Shown: piece by piece, positions 1 to 7,507 of the stretch
Layout: each line of letters begins with the position of its first letter
Numbering within the stretch: the first letter of the stretch is position 1
Source of the DNA: Bacteroidota bacterium
Lineage (GTDB): Bacteria; Bacteroidota; Ignavibacteria; Ignavibacteriales; Melioribacteraceae
DNA length: 64,000 nt
Direction of reading: 5' to 3'
Assembly (NCBI GenBank): GCA_023397505.1
Contig: JAEWUC010000002.1
Location: forward strand, 310,001 to 374,000
Notes under the pieces: model-generated
The model's database searches: none
What the model saw: only the letters and a program-made list of their open reading frames with translations
What the model was told of the DNA's origin: nothing
Made by a program: the position numbers and the translations under genes

Positions 1-6
1 AATTTA

Positions 7-420
7 TTGTTAACTCGTTTATACATAATTCTTAATTTGAAAAAAGTTTATTTAATTTATATACCTTTAGCAGTCTATTGGATAATCCTATTTGTATTTA
101 CTACAATTCCGGTTGATACACTGCCAAAATTATTTGATGTCCAAGATAAACTTGAGCACTTTGCAGCTTATTTTGCTTTAAGTATATTACTATTTCTCGC
201 CTTTCATTTTCAGGAAAAAATCCCGTTTTTGAAGAGGAATGTAGTTTTAATAACATTTTCCTGTATTATGATTTACGGTGCAGTTGATGAGCTTCACCAA
301 ATGCTTATTCCAGGTCGTATGGCGGATATTTTTGATTGGATAGCAGATGCACTTGGTGGCGGTTTGGGTATTTTTTCTACGTTTTTATTTGTTAAATCGG
401 TTAAACCACAAATAGGATGA
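7..420 (+). CDS. VanZ-like membrane protein, possibly 5'-truncated by window edge
   Basis: Small integral membrane protein of the VanZ-like family. Visible features are an N-terminal hydrophobic segment, a DKLEHFAAYF segment followed by a second hydrophobic stretch, then GAVDELHQ and a final hydrophobic helix near ADALGGGLG. The DKxxH...DExxQ pattern is typical of the family. The cellular role is unknown; VanZ itself is linked to teicoplanin resistance, but most homologues are uncharacterised. The only start visible is TTG at 7, and no in-frame stop lies upstream inside the window, so the true start may be before base 1. The gene stands alone upstream of tonB. Confidence 0.75.
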   Translation: MLTRLYIILNLKKVYLIYIPLAVYWIILFVFTTIPVDTLPKLFDVQDKLEHFAAYFALSILLFLAFHFQEKIPFLKRNVVLITFSCIMIYGAVDELHQMLIPGRMADIFDWIADALGGGLGIFSTFLFVKSVKPQIG

Positions 421-543
421 TTTTCTGCATCGTTGTGAAGGAACAATTATATAATAATCATGTAAAATTTTGAGTATTAATTGACAATTCGCAAATCATT
501 TTATAAGTTTTGCACGGAATTTTGAGATTACTGGAGGAATAAA

Positions 544-1206
544 GTGGCTTTAAAAAAGAACCCCAAAGCTGATTTAAAAAGGCATTATCAACGAGTATTT
601 GAAACTAGCTTAGTAATTGCGTTATTAGTTATTATTATTGCTTTCAAGTACTACCCTACGTTGGATCAGGAAGAAGTTAAGATGGAAGCAACACAGGAAT
701 TGGTTAATATAGAAGATGTTGTTAATACAAAACAAGAAAGTGCACCGCCTCCACCGCCTAAACCACCTATACCGATAGAAGCACCATCAGATGATGTGTT
801 GGAAGATATAGCTATTGGTGAAACGGATCTTGATGTTGATGAAGTAATTTCGGCTCCACCTCCACCACCTAAACAGGAAACAAAAAAAGATGAAGAGGAA
901 GAAGCTGTATTCTTTGTTGCAGTTGAAGATCAGCCGGAACCGATTGGTGGAATAGAAGCAATTCAATCAAAAATTGTTTATCCTGAAATTGCCAAAAGAG
1001 CAGGTGTTCAAGGTAGAGTATTTATAAAAGCGTTTGTTGACGAGACAGGAGCTGTAAGAAAAGCAGAGGTTATAAAAGGTATTGGCGCCGGTTGCGATGA
1101 AGCTGCTGTTGCTGCGGTTATGCAAACTCAATTCAAACCTGGTAGGCAAAGAGGTAAAGCCGTAAAAGTACAGGTTTCAATTCCAATTGTTTTCAAACTT
1201 CAATAG
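544..1206 (+). CDS. tonB: Energy transducer TonB
   Basis: Inner-membrane TonB, which transmits proton-motive-force energy to outer-membrane TonB-dependent receptors. The layout is classical: a short cytoplasmic N-terminus, one transmembrane helix at about residues 21-37, an acidic and proline-rich periplasmic linker with two PPPPPK tracts, and a C-terminal TonB_C domain from about residue 135 with the GCDEAAV motif common in Bacteroidota-like TonB proteins. The start is GTG at 544, with GGAGG at 533-537 upstream. No exbB or exbD lies next to it. An intrinsic terminator follows at once, so the gene is probably monocistronic. Confidence 0.92.
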   Translation: MALKKNPKADLKRHYQRVFETSLVIALLVIIIAFKYYPTLDQEEVKMEATQELVNIEDVVNTKQESAPPPPPKPPIPIEAPSDDVLEDIAIGETDLDVDEVISAPPPPPKQETKKDEEEEAVFFVAVEDQPEPIGGIEAIQSKIVYPEIAKRAGVQGRVFIKAFVDETGAVRKAEVIKGIGAGCDEAAVAAVMQTQFKPGRQRGKAVKVQVSIPIVFKLQ

Positions 1207-1213
1207 TTATTAT

Positions 1214-1241
1214 AAAAAGCGCTCTTTTTAGAGCGCTTTTT
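1214..1241 (+). terminator. Intrinsic terminator after tonB
   Basis: A GCGCTC/GAGCGC stem flanked by A and T runs follows the tonB stop by 8 nt. The flanking A and T runs would let it work in both directions, but no gene on the minus strand ends here. Confidence 0.85.
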
Positions 1242-1387
1242 ATTTTCCATCCTAAAAGAACCCATGTAAAAATTAGGTGTTAATGTTTACTTTATGTTCA
1301 TGGAATAAACTAATATCTTAGCGCGTTGATTTCTTAGTTTTTGCCAAAATTCGAAACTGCAAATAGTTTTTAAGAGAGTTAAATAAA

Positions 1388-2176
1388 TTGAATATTGTTG
1401 AAATTAATGACTTATCCTTTCAATACGGAAGTGATAGTAATTTCAAACTTTCCATAAAGAATTGGAGTGCAACCAAAGGCTCGTTTGTTTCAATTATTGG
1501 TCCTAATGGTTGCGGAAAATCTACACTTCTGAAACTTTTGGCCGGTATTCATATTCCCATTTCAGGCTCTATCGTTATAAATGGTAAAAGAATTGAAGAA
1601 ATAAAAAGAAAAAATTATTCTAAATATATTTCTTATGTACCGCAATCTGTTGTTTCTGTATTTCCATTTACCGTACACGAAATTGTAATGATGGGAAGAA
1701 CGCCATACTTGAATTTAATGGGATTTGAAAAAAAAGAGGACAACATTATTGTTGATGAAGCTTTGGAATTGTTGGAATTAACCGGAATGCGAAATAAAGG
1801 TATTAATGAAATTTCAGGCGGGGAATTACAGAGAGTTTTTATAGCCCGGGCATTAGCGCAAAAAGCAGATATAATTCTTCTGGATGAACCTAATTCACAT
1901 CTTGATCTCCAGCATCAAATTATAATATTTGAGTTGTTGGCTAAATTAGCAGAACAAAATAATCTTACAGTCCTTTCAGTATCGCATGATTTGAATATGG
2001 TAGGAATTTATTCTCATGAGGTTGTATTTATGAATAGTGGGACTTTTCAAATCATTGGGGATAAAAAACAAATTTTTACAAAAGAAAATATTCGAAAAGT
2101 TTTTAATGTAAATGCGGAAGTATTTTCTTCTCAAAATAATTATTCGGCTAATGTATTAATTGAACCGCAAAAGTGA
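1388..2176 (+). CDS. ABC transporter ATP-binding protein (FecE/BtuD-like)
   Basis: Cytoplasmic ATPase of the iron-chelate/cobalamin importer type. Walker A is GPNGCGKST at residues 38-46, the signature is ISGGELQRV, and Walker B is IILLDEPNSHLDL. The switch histidine lies in VLSVSHDLN. The length of 262 aa is normal. No permease or substrate-binding protein is adjacent, so the substrate cannot be read from context. Siderophore, haem or B12 uptake is the family expectation. The start is TTG at 1388; no in-frame ATG is near. It overlaps the next gene by 4 nt (GTGA), so the two are translationally coupled. Confidence 0.85.
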   Translation: MNIVEINDLSFQYGSDSNFKLSIKNWSATKGSFVSIIGPNGCGKSTLLKLLAGIHIPISGSIVINGKRIEEIKRKNYSKYISYVPQSVVSVFPFTVHEIVMMGRTPYLNLMGFEKKEDNIIVDEALELLELTGMRNKGINEISGGELQRVFIARALAQKADIILLDEPNSHLDLQHQIIIFELLAKLAEQNNLTVLSVSHDLNMVGIYSHEVVFMNSGTFQIIGDKKQIFTKENIRKVFNVNAEVFSSQNNYSANVLIEPQK

Positions 2177-3210
2177 ATTATAAATTGAAAATTCATTATA
2201 GAAATACTGGCTTTGTTATTTCAATATGTATTCTTGCATTGTTAGCATACGTAATTTTATCATATTCAAAGTATGATCTAAATGGTTTATCTTTACTCAA
2301 TTACAAGTTTGATTATATCGGCAATGTTTTAAATATCATGATATCCGGTTTAATAATATTGGGATGTATTGGTTTAGGTTTTTCTAAAAATGCAATTGAT
2401 AAAAAAAGATTAATATTTATAAAAACTTTGCTGATAGTTACCATCATAATCAATAGTTCAGCATATATAATAACTAAGTTTGATTTGCTTTATGGCGGTG
2501 GTTATATATTCAATATTGCATTTAAAAAAGCGGTTACGGGATTTTTATTTATAATCTCTATTCTATTATCTTTATATGTTCTTATTTATGTGTGGGGTCT
2601 TATTTTTGGAATAGAAAAGTTGTTCGAATTACGAACGCTTGTAAGAACATTGATGGCATCTATGATATTGTTTTTATTTTCTTTGTTTTATGTCTGGAAT
2701 GTTAATTCATTTTCCGAAGAAAAAATTATTAACAAGACATTTAAATACGGTCTGATACCCGGTGCGGCAGTCTATAGTAAAGGTAAACCAAGTCCTATTT
2801 TTAGCGCAAGAATAAGAAAATCATTTGAGTTAACTAAGATTAATAAAATTGAAAAACTTGTATTAACAGGTGGAAAAGCTCCCGGCGAAATTACAGAAGC
2901 AGAAGCTGCTATGAAATATTTGATAAACCTCGGGGTCAAACCGAATAGATTAATTGTTGAGAATGAAACATCTACAACGGTTGAACAGATTAAATTTGTA
3001 AAAAATGAATTATTCAGCAAAGAAGGTCCAAGTGAAATATTAATAATTTCCGATGGATTTCATTTATCTCGATCAATTCAAATCTGTAAATTTTTTGGTG
3101 TACAAGCAGCAGGTGTCTCATCCGATTATAAATTATCTTTTGAGAAAACATTATTTTATAGAACAAGAGAAAGTGTAGCTTTACTTTTGTTTTGGTTTTT
3201 TGCTATATAG
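2173..3210 (+). CDS. YdcF/SanA-like DUF218 membrane protein
   Basis: About 345 aa with roughly five hydrophobic segments in the first half, then a DUF218 domain from about residue 195. The DUF218 part shows LIPGAAVYSKGKPS, LVLTGGKAPGE, ENETSTTVEQ and LIISDGFHLSRS, the usual Rossmann-like core. Proteins of this family (YdcF, ElyC, SanA) are linked to envelope integrity, but their reaction is not settled. Translation starts at GTG 2173, overlapping the ABC ATPase stop. Its neighbours do not clarify the role. Confidence 0.75.
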   Translation: MNYKLKIHYRNTGFVISICILALLAYVILSYSKYDLNGLSLLNYKFDYIGNVLNIMISGLIILGCIGLGFSKNAIDKKRLIFIKTLLIVTIIINSSAYIITKFDLLYGGGYIFNIAFKKAVTGFLFIISILLSLYVLIYVWGLIFGIEKLFELRTLVRTLMASMILFLFSLFYVWNVNSFSEEKIINKTFKYGLIPGAAVYSKGKPSPIFSARIRKSFELTKINKIEKLVLTGGKAPGEITEAEAAMKYLINLGVKPNRLIVENETSTTVEQIKFVKNELFSKEGPSEILIISDGFHLSRSIQICKFFGVQAAGVSSDYKLSFEKTLFYRTRESVALLLFWFFAI

Positions 3211-3242
3211 CATTACTTCAATATCTAAAATTTGGAGAAGCG

Positions 3243-4313
3243 ATGGAAAATTTTGAATTGATGGAAAAATATGGTCACGAACAAATTGTTTATTGTTCTA
3301 ATCCGGAATCTGGACTTAAAGCACTTATTGCTATTCACGATACAACTTTGGGCCCTGCATTAGGCGGAACGAGAATGATGAATTATCCTTCAATAGAGCT
3401 TGCGTTAAACGACGTGTTAAGACTTTCAAGAGGTATGACATACAAAGCCGCTGTTGCCGGTTTGAATTTGGGCGGGGGTAAAGCAGTAATTATAGGCGAC
3501 TCAACAACACAAAAGAACGAACTGCTTTTTAGAACATTCGGAAAATTTGTTGAAGGTTTAGGTGGGAGATACATCGCTGCGGAGGATGTGGGGACTGATG
3601 TTTTTGACATGGAATATGTAAGAATGGAAACAAGTTATGTAACAGGCATATCCAAGGCTTTAGGCGGTTCAGGGGATCCATCTCCGGTAAGCGCATACGG
3701 AGTGTTTGTAGGCATGAAAGCATGTGCCAACGAAAAATGGGGAAATGATTCTCTGCGAGGAAGAAAAATCGCTGTTCAAGGAGCCGGGCATGTTGCAAGA
3801 TATCTGTGCGAACATCTTTATACCGAAGGCGCTGAAATTTACATAACCGATATCCTTGATAATAAGATTAAAAGAGTTCTCGAAACAATCAAAGCGCACG
3901 TAGTTAAACCCGATCAAATTTACGACTTGGATGTTGATATATTCTCTCCGAACGCGCTTGGATCCATTATAAATGATAATACTATTCCCAGGATTAAAGC
4001 AGAAATTATTGCAGGCGCGGCAAATAACCAGCTTGAAGATGAAGATAAGCATGGTAAAATGCTTCTAGAAAAAGGTGTGTTATATGCTCCGGATTATGTT
4101 ATTAACTCAGGCGGATTAATAAATGTTGCCAATGAACTGGAAGGATATCGACAAGATAGAGCGATGAAGCAGGCAGAAGGAATTTACGATATTGTAAAAC
4201 GAGTATTCTCTCTTTCTAAAAAACAAAATATTCCGACTCATGAAGCTTCCAATAATCTGGCGGAAGAAAGATTGCAAAAAATCGGGAGTATTAAGAAAAT
4301 TTATACGCCTTAA
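3243..4313 (+). CDS. Leucine (branched-chain amino acid) dehydrogenase
   Basis: NAD-dependent oxidative deaminase of the Glu/Leu/Phe/Val family, 356 aa, close to leucine dehydrogenase in length. The substrate half carries LGPALGGTRMM and LNLGGGKAVI (conserved lysine). The dinucleotide fold carries AVQGAGHVARYL. Start ATG 3243 is chosen because GGAG precedes it at a normal distance; an in-frame ATG at 3192 would overlap the upstream gene and add an unrelated N-terminus. It probably feeds branched-chain 2-oxo acids to catabolism or to lipid precursors. A second family member, a glutamate dehydrogenase, lies at 22.5 kb. Confidence 0.88.
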   Translation: MENFELMEKYGHEQIVYCSNPESGLKALIAIHDTTLGPALGGTRMMNYPSIELALNDVLRLSRGMTYKAAVAGLNLGGGKAVIIGDSTTQKNELLFRTFGKFVEGLGGRYIAAEDVGTDVFDMEYVRMETSYVTGISKALGGSGDPSPVSAYGVFVGMKACANEKWGNDSLRGRKIAVQGAGHVARYLCEHLYTEGAEIYITDILDNKIKRVLETIKAHVVKPDQIYDLDVDIFSPNALGSIINDNTIPRIKAEIIAGAANNQLEDEDKHGKMLLEKGVLYAPDYVINSGGLINVANELEGYRQDRAMKQAEGIYDIVKRVFSLSKKQNIPTHEASNNLAEERLQKIGSIKKIYTP

Positions 4314-4351
4314 TTTTCGTAAAATGTTACTGGAATAAACAAAAAATGTTT

Positions 4352-4359
4352 TAACTTTG
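4352..4359 (+). promoter_or_regulatory. Candidate -7 element upstream of nusB
   Basis: TAACTTTG matches the Bacteroidota -7 consensus TAnnTTTG. A weak TGG lies about 18 nt upstream. Placement about 90 nt before nusB is plausible. Confidence 0.45.
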
Positions 4360-4442
4360 TACCGTCAATTTAAAACTTTAGTTAAAGTTATTTATAAATG
4401 TAAGTATGTTCTAATACAGTTAGTTGGTGGTTGAATTTATCT

Positions 4443-4922
4443 ATGAATAAATCAAATAGAAGAATCCTTAGAGAAAAGACATTACAAGCGCTCTATGCTT
4501 ATGAACTAAACGGAGAAGGATTAACAACTCTTACCGAAGGTATATTAACCGATTTAACCTCGCAAGCAGATATTAATTTCGCAAAACAATTAATCAACAA
4601 AGTTGTAGCAAATACTAAATTAATCGACAAAGAAATCCAAGAGCGGGTTGATAATTGGGAAATGGATAGAATAGCTTTGATCGATAGGTTGCTTCTTCGA
4701 ATAGGAATTACGGAATTATTGTTTTTTACGGATATACCGCCTAAAGTTACTATTAATGAAGTTATTGAAATTGCAAAGGACTATTCTACTTCTAACAGCA
4801 ACAAGTTTATTAATGGAATTTTGGACGCAATTTTGTCGGATCTCAAAAAATCCGGTACATTGAATAAAGCCGGCCGAGGACTTATTGAAGAATCGCTTCC
4901 AAAGAAACCCCAGCACGAGTAA
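4443..4922 (+). CDS. nusB: Transcription antitermination factor NusB
   Basis: 159 aa, all-helical NusB. The N-terminal RRILREKTLQALYAYEL motif and the C-terminal INEVIEIAKDYSTSNSNKFINGILDAI block are diagnostic. It joins NusE (S10) at boxA in rRNA antitermination. ATG 4443 is preferred; a TTG four codons upstream is possible. The 3' end overlaps the next gene by 38 nt, which suggests coupled translation. Confidence 0.93.
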   Translation: MNKSNRRILREKTLQALYAYELNGEGLTTLTEGILTDLTSQADINFAKQLINKVVANTKLIDKEIQERVDNWEMDRIALIDRLLLRIGITELLFFTDIPPKVTINEVIEIAKDYSTSNSNKFINGILDAILSDLKKSGTLNKAGRGLIEESLPKKPQHE

Positions 4923-6198
4923 AGACAGATTCAGAATATTTATCTGGACGCTATTCGATTTTGCCAACACATCTTATTCAATAGTTGTTGTCACCTTTTT
5001 ATATGCAGTTTATTTTAAACAAACAATCGCGGAAGGAAAACCGATTGGTGATTTTTATTGGAGCATTGGTACAAGTATTTCAATGCTGATTACTGCAATT
5101 ATCTCACCGGTACTCGGTGCAATTGCAGATTATTCTGCCGGGAAGAAAAGATTCCTTTTATTCTTTACACTTTTATGTATTATCTCAACGGGCTTACTTT
5201 ATTTTGTAAATGAAGGAAATATCTTTTTAGGAATATTTCTTTTTGTGTTTGCCAATATTGGCTTTGAAGCAGGCTTGGTTTTTTATGATGCGTTTTTACC
5301 TGAAATTACAACACCAAAAAATTATGGAAGAGTTAGCGGTTATGGCTTTGCAATGGGTTATCTTGGTTCTTTAACTACCCTGGCTGTAGTGTTCCCTTTG
5401 ATTCAAAATCAAATGATTAAACAAACCTTCCCGCTTGCGGCACTAGTATTTCTAATTTTTGCTATACCACTTTTCATTTTTATTAAAGATAAAAGAATTG
5501 AAAGGGAAGCGGATACCGGCGTAATAAGAATAGGAATTAAGCGGGTTACAAGTACTTTAAGTCATCTTCGTAATTATAAAAACCTTACTCTATTTCTTCT
5601 TGCATATTTCTGCTTTATAGAAGGTGTTAATACGGTAATTTATTTTTCAGGGAACTATGCAAGTACAACTCTCAATTTTACTTTCCAAGAATTAGTAATA
5701 TTTTTTATTATTGTTCAAACCACTGCAATCATAGGGTCGTTAGTTTTCGGAGTATTAGCCGACACTTTCGGACAAAAAAAATCACTAGTCGCTTCACTAA
5801 TTGTTTGGATATTAACAATTATATTTGCGTTTTTTTCAAGCGATAGAACATCAAACTCAATTATATTTTTAGCAAATTATTTTAATATTACAGTAGATGA
5901 GATGATGGTGTATTCGTTTTATATTGTCGGATTGTTAGCTGGAAGTGTTATGGGCGCCACGCAATCGACAAGCCGCAGTCTAATGTCTAAACTAACACCA
6001 TTTGACCGTAAGACAGAATTTTTCGGATTCTATTCCTTCTTCGGAAAAAGCAGTGCTATTCTCGGTCCATTAGTATTTGGATTTGTAAGTTATTTTACCG
6101 GACAACAAAGAATAGCTATTCTTACAATCGGGATATTTTTTGTCGTAGGATTAGCGGTGCTGGGTTTTGTTAAAGATGAGAAGCAAGCGGAAGCATAG
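4885..6198 (+). CDS. MFS transporter, UMF1 (Atg22-like) family
   Basis: 437 aa polytopic membrane protein with about 12 hydrophobic segments. The N-terminus (WTLFDFANTSYSIVVVTFLY) and the GATQSTSRSLMSKLTP loop are hallmarks of the UMF1/BtlA-like branch of the major facilitator superfamily. The substrate is unknown. The start is TTG at 4885 inside the end of nusB, with GAGG at 4875-4878 as a possible ribosome binding site. No later start keeps the first helix. Confidence 0.82.
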   Translation: MKNRFQRNPSTSKDRFRIFIWTLFDFANTSYSIVVVTFLYAVYFKQTIAEGKPIGDFYWSIGTSISMLITAIISPVLGAIADYSAGKKRFLLFFTLLCIISTGLLYFVNEGNIFLGIFLFVFANIGFEAGLVFYDAFLPEITTPKNYGRVSGYGFAMGYLGSLTTLAVVFPLIQNQMIKQTFPLAALVFLIFAIPLFIFIKDKRIEREADTGVIRIGIKRVTSTLSHLRNYKNLTLFLLAYFCFIEGVNTVIYFSGNYASTTLNFTFQELVIFFIIVQTTAIIGSLVFGVLADTFGQKKSLVASLIVWILTIIFAFFSSDRTSNSIIFLANYFNITVDEMMVYSFYIVGLLAGSVMGATQSTSRSLMSKLTPFDRKTEFFGFYSFFGKSSAILGPLVFGFVSYFTGQQRIAILTIGIFFVVGLAVLGFVKDEKQAEA

Positions 6199-6200
6199 AT

Positions 6201-6839
6201 TTATTTTGTTTTTTTGTATGCTGATTTAAAGAGTAAAAATAATCCGATTAAAGAAATGCACACCCACAATAAACCCCAAAATACTTCCGGTATCCCGGTT
6301 AAACTCGCAATAATAGTTGCGTCGGAATTTGCCGCATTTTGATCAAGAATATCTTCTTTAATATCAAAAATAACATACAAACAACTAACTAAACCAAGAA
6401 CCGCAAGAACATATTTAGTAAAGATTTCCGGAGCATATTTCAAGGATATCAACAAACCGCAGGAAAATGTTATTGCTAAAATCTGTATAGCGGCTGTAGT
6501 GATTAAATTCACTGCAAATAAAACAACAATAACAGTGATAGAGATAATTGATAGGTTGATATACTTTTTAGAATATGCGGAATAAAACATGAAAGAACCG
6601 AATAAAAAACTTCCAAGATAACCTGCCAAAGCTATAATAAAAGTATTACCGTTTTCTAATTCGCACCTTCCGCCTAAGTCTAATCCAATATCCATTTTAA
6701 TGATAGTTCCGCCTGTTAATATAGCGGCAATAGCATGGCTAACTTCGTGAAGAAAGACAACGAAAATTTTTATTGGAAAAATTATTATTGTGTTCCAAAG
6801 TAATAAGCTTATTATTACAATTGATACAAGAATCAACAT
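6201..6839 (-). CDS. M50B-like membrane zinc peptidase family protein
   Basis: 212 aa membrane protein. After a first hydrophobic helix comes FLHEVSHAIAA with the HExxH zinc motif, then LTGGTIIKMDIGLDLGGRCE and GYLGSFLFGS, the pattern of the peptidase M50B-like family. About six membrane segments follow. Substrate and role are unknown. ATG 6839 is chosen; a TTG at 6905 would add 22 mostly hydrophobic and lysine-rich residues and has no ribosome binding site. It converges on the MFS gene with a 2-nt gap. Confidence 0.7.
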   Translation of the reverse strand: MLILVSIVIISLLLWNTIIIFPIKIFVVFLHEVSHAIAAILTGGTIIKMDIGLDLGGRCELENGNTFIIALAGYLGSFLFGSFMFYSAYSKKYINLSIISITVIVVLFAVNLITTAAIQILAITFSCGLLISLKYAPEIFTKYVLAVLGLVSCLYVIFDIKEDILDQNAANSDATIIASLTGIPEVFWGLLWVCISLIGLFLLFKSAYKKTK

Positions 6840-6923
6840 CTCTATTTTTTTTCGCTTATTTTTTTCCACAGCAATAATTAATATTAAATGATATTTTGAT
6901 ATCAAAAAATAATGAAAATATTC

Positions 6924-6954
6924 TTGACGATGAGAGAATCAGTTGATAATTTTG
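6924..6954 (+). promoter_or_regulatory. Promoter of tRNA-Gly
   Basis: TTG at 6924-6926, a 20-nt spacer, then TAATTTTG at 6947-6954. This is a textbook Bacteroidota-type promoter (TTG-N20-TAnnTTTG), ending 7 nt before the mature tRNA 5' end at 6962. Confidence 0.8.
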
Positions 6955-6961
6955 TACATAT

Positions 6962-7034
6962 GCGGGTGTAACTCAGTTGGTAGAGTAACAGCTTCCCAAG
7001 CTGAAAGTCGCGGGTTCGAATCCCGTCACCCGCT
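6962..7034 (+). tRNA. tRNA-Gly (anticodon CCC)
   Basis: 73-nt cloverleaf. The acceptor stem GCGGGTG pairs with CACCCGC, the anticodon loop is TTCCCAA, and the T arm is GCGGGTTCGAATCCCGT. CCA is not encoded. A degenerate second copy of its T-arm region lies at 7086-7130. Confidence 0.95.
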
Positions 7035-7085
7035 CAAACTGAATTTGTGAATTAAGAGTTTTAGGATTTTAGCTGATATTATTTC

Positions 7086-7130
7086 AAGTCGCGGGTTCCA
7101 CCAAAGACATTTCTTCGGAAGAATCTCGAC
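7086..7130 (+). repeat. Broken copy of tRNA-Gly 3' half with 22-nt T-loop insertion
   Basis: AAGTCGCGGGTTC at 7086-7098 is identical to tRNA-Gly 7005-7017. It is followed by a 22-nt insertion (7099-7120) and then GAATCTCGACC, a decayed form of the tRNA continuation. The insertion splits as CACCAAAGACA plus TTTCTTCGGAA. Its reverse complement resembles the insertion in the tRNA-Ser copy at 17417-17438. Confidence 0.75.
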
Positions 7131-7197
7131 CTTGCTTATTTCAAAATAAAGAAGGCTATTCGATAATAAATTATTAGTAAAAATTTTTTAGAATTTA

Positions 7198-7228
7198 TTG
7201 AAACTTGTTTATAAAAGTTCTATACTTG
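7198..7228 (+). promoter_or_regulatory. Candidate promoter of tRNA-Val
   Basis: TTG at 7198-7200, a 20-nt spacer and TATACTTG at 7221-7228, one base off TAnnTTTG. It lies 28 nt upstream of the tRNA. Confidence 0.45.
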
Positions 7229-7255
7229 GTGCGCAAATTTTCAATTTTATTGTTA

Positions 7256-7330
7256 GGGGGCTTAGCTCAGTTGGTTCAGAGCATCTGCCTTACAAGCAGA
7301 GGGTCGTAGGTTCGAATCCTTCAGCCCCCA
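7256..7330 (+). tRNA. tRNA-Val (anticodon TAC)
   Basis: 75-nt cloverleaf with acceptor GGGGGCT/AGCCCCC, anticodon loop CTTACAA and T arm GTAGGTTCGAATCCTTC. The discriminator is A and CCA is not encoded. A terminator follows 7 nt later. Confidence 0.96.
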
Positions 7331-7336
7331 CAAATT

Positions 7337-7360
7337 AGCCGTTAAGACGGCTTTTTTTTT
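7337..7360 (+). terminator. Intrinsic terminator after tRNA-Val
   Basis: AGCCGT-TAAG-ACGGCT hairpin followed by a run of eight or more T. Confidence 0.88.
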
Positions 7361-7507
7361 ATAATTCATTTTCGATTCGCAGTTGTTATGCGGATTAGCA
7401 GAAACGTTTGCCGGTCAATAATAAGTTAAAATAGTTTGCTTTTATAAAGCACTTAAGAATCTTTTTAGCATATATTTTAATTTGTTTTAACTAATACTGG
7501 ATTAATA

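Noticed and set aside
3383..4052. Long minus-strand frames inside the leucine dehydrogenase gene
   Set aside because: They mirror a well-conserved plus-strand enzyme and have no recognisable product or ribosome binding site.
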